DNA from: Margaritispora aquatica
Lineage: Eukaryota; Ascomycota; Leotiomycetes; Helotiales; Discinellaceae
NCBI GenBank assembly: GCA_007644065.1
Contig: VJWN01000040.1
Span: forward strand, 62,001-126,000
Length of the DNA stretch: 64,000 nucleotides
Direction: 5' to 3'
A program made the translations under genes and the position numbers. The notes below the pieces were generated by a model. That model was given only the letters and a program-made list of their open reading frames with translations, was not told the DNA's origin and ran no database searches. Of the stretch, positions 59,759 through 64,000 are shown piece by piece. Positions within the stretch are counted from its first letter, which is position 1. Each line of letters begins with the position of its first letter.

Positions 59759-60827
59759 TTCCTGCTCAGAGCAGTCTTGTATGTACTAGTAAATTTGATA
59801 TCCTTTGCGATTCTGTTCCTCGTTCCTAAAGAAGAAATCAATTACTATAATGATAAGCGAGCTTAGGCGAGACGGCAAAAAGGAGGAGTAGTAGTGAGCT
59901 CATTAGATTTGCCAAGCAAAGAATGTTGGTTACACGCAAGCCCACTTTCCTGTGCATGTCCCTTAATATATTTCACGTTTTGTTTCTAGACTTGGTAAAA
60001 TTTCTCCCGATTGAGCCGTCTTGGAAGTCATGAAGTACAAAGACTTGGCTCTGGACAATTGACATTCCGTTCCAAGATACCAAGATTCCGTCCAAGCCTC
60101 GACTTGGCAGCTTAGCTGTATTTAAGCTCAAGTCAAGCGATTCAAGCTCAGCTGAGGTGCCTGCCAAGTTGACACATTATTCTTGGACATAAATCCGTCC
60201 AGTGAACCTCTCACAGAAGTGATTTGCCGTACACACAGTGCGAATAGCTCAATATGTTGATTCCGAGATGCATCGTTTGCTCCATTTTGTCCTTCTATTT
60301 AATTCGTGGAGAAATCTCCATCGCACCCCCCGCGTTCATCCCCTGGTCTGGCGGGGGTGGGGATTTCCCCTTTGCAACGCCCAGACATAATATTCCCTGC
60401 ATGAGCTGCAGGAACATGACATCCGCAGCCAAGGATCGTGTTGGCAGGCACACCACATGAAAAAGATTGATTGACGCGTCTTTCCAGAGCATCATCGAAC
60501 GCTGCAAGGGCGGCACGGTTCAATTGAACGGTTTTCTCGAGGATTTCCATCTGATGTTTCCGTGTCATATGTCTACGCCTCCAGTGCAGATGCCAAGCGA
60601 ACCGTATGAGGATAAATACATATGTTTGCGGGCCAGCTTCGTGAGTTTCTCCGGGGCATGACTGGGGATCATGCAGCATGGTAAATGAGCTTACTGATGA
60701 ACTTGTCAAAAGATGCAGGCATGCATGTTCATGATCTTAAAATATAAGTACGGGATGATCCCCCGAAAAGAATTCGCCTCGGTGTGAGAAATTTCAAGTC
60801 TGACTTTGATATTGCTTCGCTTTCACG
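59759..60827 (+). promoter_or_regulatory. Upstream region of polygalacturonase with CreA-like sites
   Basis: Five matches to the CreA/Cre1 repressor consensus SYGGRG lie in 340 bp: GCGGGG at 60351, GTGGGG at 60357 (adjacent), GCGGGG on the minus strand at 60328-60333, CCGGGG at 60651 and CTGGGG at 60662. They are 160-500 bp upstream of the start codon. Carbon catabolite repression of pectinases by CreA is established in ascomycetes; here binding is inferred from sequence. No gene is supported in this stretch. Confidence 0.55.
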
Positions 60828-62639
60828 ATGCGTTTCTCTCTCTTCTCGGCTGCACTGCTCGTGGGCACTTCCAGTGCGTACACTTGCAAGAACGATGCCA
60901 TTCAGAAGCTCTTCCAGAGCCATGCAGCTCTCGCAATTGCTGTTTGCAAGCTCGTCACGGATTTCAAGGGATACTCCCCGCTGCCGGATTTCATGGAAGA
61001 CTATTCGTCATCCAGCATCTCCAGTGCCTGTGCTTGTATCACTGCTACCTCGACATCTTCTTCCAAGAGCTCTAGCAAGACCTCAAGCTCTGTCTTGACC
61101 ACTTCGGCTTGTAAGCATCATTGAACCATGATTTTGAAAAACATGGGGCTAATTTTTAATAGCCAAGTGCTCAGCAACTGCATCCACCATTACCTCGGTT
61201 TCTACAGTTATAGCTGCTCCTTCGACTGCCATTATCTACAGCACAATCGTGTCGACCTTAATTCCAGCAGCCGTCACAGTCACCCAGGTTAGCACAGTCG
61301 TGACAACCGAGGTCGCCACAGCATATGTTACAGTCCCAACTACTGTTGTTTCTTACAGCACATCTGTTTTGGTCTCCACTATTGCCACGTGCCCAGTCTC
61401 ATGTAAGTGTTAACTGAAAAGAATGCGAAATGTCCGAGGACTGATCTTTTGAAGCCACTTCAAGCAGTGCCCCAAGCAGCTCTTCGGTTGTGATCAGCAG
61501 CTCAGCTGTTCTCTCTTCTTCCGCTACCAGCACAACACCAGTTCCTTGCACAGCCACGCTCTTCGCACAAGTAGCACCAGCCATTGCAGCCTGTACCGAG
61601 GTTACACTTCTCGATATCGCTTGCCCTACCAACAAGACCCTCCCCTTGACTGGCCTGAAAGCCGGACAAGTCATCACTTTCGCAGGAACTACCACCTTTG
61701 CTCGAACTGACATTTCCACTTTCGATCCAATTTCCATCTCGGGTGTAGGCTTCACGATCAAGGGAGCCCCAGGCCACGTCATTGATGGAAACGGAGCTGT
61801 CTACTGGGATGGAATCGGTTCCAATGGAGGTATTCCCAAGCCAAGTCATTTCATCGGCATGACTAAAGTCACTGGTGGCGTGGTGATCAAGGACATTTAT
61901 ATCGTCAACTACCCAGTTCATTGTTGGTCGATTTCCTCATCTAGCAACGTTTTGATGACCAACATTACCTTGGACAACTCTGCCGGAAACGCTCCTACTG
62001 CTATCAGCAACGGTCTTGCAGGTGGTCACAACTCCGATGGATTCGATTTGTCTTCTTGCAACAACTTCACTGTGCAGGACAGTTGGGTCAGCAACCAAGA
62101 TGATTGTGTCGCTGTCACATCCGGAAACAACATCACCATCAACAACATCTACTGCACTGGTGGACACGGCATGTCCATTGGCAGTGTCGGTGGAAAGAGC
62201 AATAACAACGTGACCAACATTGTGTATGTATTTTCCTCCCCTCCGCCAACTCGCTTACTGACATCTTGGAAGGTTCTCCAACAGTGTGATCCTCAACTCC
62301 ACCAACGGACCCAGAATAAAGACCAACTACAACACCACCGGTTTCATCTCCAACATCACCTACAACAACATCTACGTCGGTGACGTCCAAACCTACGGTA
62401 TTGATATCCAACAGGATTACTTGAACGGTGGACCAACTGGAACACCTACCAACGGTGTCATAATCTCAAACATCTACTTTAACAACGTCACTGGTACTGC
62501 TGTCAACGGAGCTCAAGATTACTATATCCTCTGTGGTGCTGGATCTTGCAGCAACTTCAACTTCAATGGCGTCTCGATTACTGGAGGAAGCATACCAGCT
62601 TCTTGTAATTACCCGTCGACGGGATGTCCGAACACTTGA
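60828..62639 (+). CDS. Secreted polygalacturonase (GH28) with an extra N-terminal Cys module
   Basis: Four exons (60828-61110, 61163-61402, 61455-62223, 62273-62639) encode 552 residues. A signal peptide (MRFSLFSAALLVGTSSA) precedes a small Cys module (Cys20, Cys40, Cys68, Cys70; SSACACI), then a Ser/Thr-rich linker of about 110 residues, likely O-glycosylated. The GH28 right-handed beta-helix follows: FAGTTTF, NSDGFDLSS near residue 367, NQDDCVAV near 388 (catalytic Asp pair), GGHGMSIGSVGG near 411 (catalytic His) and, across the last intron, NGPRIKTNYN (Arg/Lys binding). It hydrolyses homogalacturonan in pectin outside the cell. GH28 endopolygalacturonases are usually about 370 residues; the excess is the N-terminal module plus linker. 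The C-terminal Cys pairs are present. Confidence 0.93.
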
Positions 62640-63570
62640 AAGAGAGCGTAAGAACCCACGGGACGATAGAGAGATGGAATCAAAGAGGTTGTACATAATG
62701 ATCAAATTGTAATTCATGAGATGCTCTTTCAATTAGAGCTGAAGCTACTCGTTACCACTTATCAAATGTGACCGTGACTTACTTACATTGTGTTAGCACC
62801 GATGACAGGATTTGTTATATGAAGAGTGAGTTTTTCTTAGCCAGGAGCAACCTTTTCTTTCATAATCTTCACAAATAATCCGAGGAATCTTTTCATATCG
62901 GATGGAGGAAATTTAGACTACTGGCCGTTTGGGTCAAGTGTGCTGTTCGTAAAACTTGGACATTTAATGGTACCTATTGGAGGTTCTTTGATGGGAGACT
63001 TTCCACTTTAAGATCCGAAGTAGGTTATTCTACGAAACACAAATAGTGAGAGAAAAGAATCGATTGACTGGGAGGCAGAGAAGGAATAACCGGGTAGCCA
63101 TTTGTGAAACAGAAGATAGAAGAGCTCAAGGGAAGGATCCTGATTAAATGAGACCAGAAGAAGCATTACCTTGTCTGTCTAAGATTCTGTTTATTGAACC
63201 CAGCTGTTCAGTTAAGTGGTCAGAATGTGTGCGTACCGTTCCTTTTACAAATCAGGGGATATAAGGTTGCTTGGTCAGATTACTCCAAGCCGTGCAATGC
63301 GAAAATTGGTAGATCTAATTTTTGGCTGAGTCCAACTTAAGCGAGGGAGGGTTTAAGTGGGGCTTATTGCGACCATGTAAACAAAGGAAACTTTTGTCGC
63401 TATTGCGCCAGTCATTGCCAGAAGCCTAGGCTTTGCGTTCCTGTCTTTACTTAAGACAGTTTCCAATCCATTAACGATTCTCACCAACAAACAATTTCCA
63501 CCCGAACCTTTCCGAAAATATTAGCATTTAGCAACACAAGAATATTGCGAAAGGAAGGTCATCAGCTAAG
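62640..63570. other. Intergenic, no gene seen
   Basis: About 930 bp; contains the polygalacturonase 3' region and the promoter of the right-edge gene. Confidence 0.5.
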
Positions 63571-64000
63571 ATGAGACGCCCTGTTTCTTCTCCAATCGAG
63601 CTCTCATATGAGGTCTCAGATCAGTCAAGCATAGATCTTACTTCAACGAACGAAAACGACAACGACGACGAGACACCGTCCATGACTCCTCTAATCGACA
63701 TCTCGTGTAACAGGAGATGGGAAGGAACCCAATGTCCACCATTCCAAAGATCTAGCATATTTTGCTTTCCTAGCGATTCCGATCCTCTACCCGGCCTTGA
63801 GTCCCAAGGCTTTATGCCCTGTCCTGAACAGGAAAGACTTATCTATCCCCGCTTCAATATTTTCTCTCACAGCCCTGAGCTACGGAGGGAATGTATCGAG
63901 TTGGTTATGCCAAAGATAAATACAGATTCTGGAATAAACGAAAAGTCAAAGCAGAATCGATCAACATTGCCAGTCACTCGTGCAGCGAAAAGATCTCACA
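63571..64000 (+). CDS. 5' part of a gene cut by the right window edge, unknown product
   Basis: From ATG at 63571 the frame is open to the end of the window (143 codons plus one base) with no stop, and codon use looks coding. The protein starts MRRPVSSPIELSYEVSDQSS, has an acidic patch (NENDNDDETPS), then LIDISCNRRWEGTQCPPF, FCFPSDSDPLPGLESQGFM, IYPRFNIFSHSPELRREC and ends in a basic stretch (TLPVTRAAKRSH). I do not recognise a domain. The Pro/Ser-rich start and basic patches fit a nuclear or regulatory protein, which is weak inference. Its true length and later exons are outside the window. Confidence 0.6.
   Translation, partial: MRRPVSSPIELSYEVSDQSSIDLTSTNENDNDDETPSMTPLIDISCNRRWEGTQCPPFQRSSIFCFPSDSDPLPGLESQGFMPCPEQERLIYPRFNIFSHSPELRRECIELVMPKINTDSGINEKSKQNRSTLPVTRAAKRSH

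Noticed and set aside
58617..62639. Biosynthetic cluster around the 2-oxoglutarate oxygenase
   Set aside because: No polyketide synthase, NRPS, terpene cyclase, transporter or P450 is adjacent.

Overview
The window is nuclear DNA of a filamentous ascomycete. It has many short introns (about 47-111 bp, GT-AG), spliced housekeeping genes, a Zn(II)2Cys6 regulator and secreted plant-cell-wall enzymes. Gene content and protein style suggest Leotiomycetes (Helotiales); that placement is inference only. I saw no intact mobile element, rRNA, tRNA or CRISPR array. Exon boundaries below were worked out by hand from splice consensus, and each model given as exact sums to a whole number of codons.

Left part (1-31 kb): a Zn2Cys6 transcription factor (-), a nuclear WD40-cyclophilin of the PPWD1/Cyp15 type (-) diverging from a FAR-17a/AIG1-like membrane protein (+), a small Cys/His-rich protein (-), a secreted GH5 endoglucanase (+), glycogen debranching enzyme (-) diverging from NAD-dependent glycerol-3-phosphate dehydrogenase (+), then about 5 kb without a recognisable gene.

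Middle (31-48 kb): an M50B-like membrane protein (-), two divergent members of an unnamed protein family (32.8-34.1 and 35.3-36.3 kb), DAHP synthase, cytochrome c1, a long disordered nuclear protein that is probably the N-terminal part of an MBD4-like DNA glycosylase gene, and a third member of the unnamed family (46.5-47.7 kb). The three paralogs are very different in sequence but keep a Cys...His...Asp...Gln series at nearly constant spacing. I think this is a candidate undescribed cysteine-dependent enzyme family, with a MYND-like zinc finger in one member.

Right part (48-64 kb): an accessory stretch where three genes carry in-frame stops inside otherwise conserved frames (a Gfd2/YDR514C-like exonuclease-fold gene, a cupin-membrane gene and an APH-type kinase gene). 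They lie between intact genes for an F-box-like protein, an unusual zinc-motif SDR and a GNAT acetyltransferase. Then come a small unknown protein, a 2-oxoglutarate/Fe(II) oxygenase, a modular secreted polygalacturonase with CreA-like sites upstream, and the 5' part of a gene running off the right edge.

Functionally the window mixes central metabolism (glycogen debranching, glycerol-3-phosphate, shikimate entry, respiratory complex III) with plant-polysaccharide degradation (GH5, GH28) and fast-evolving accessory genes. I see no clear biosynthetic cluster.
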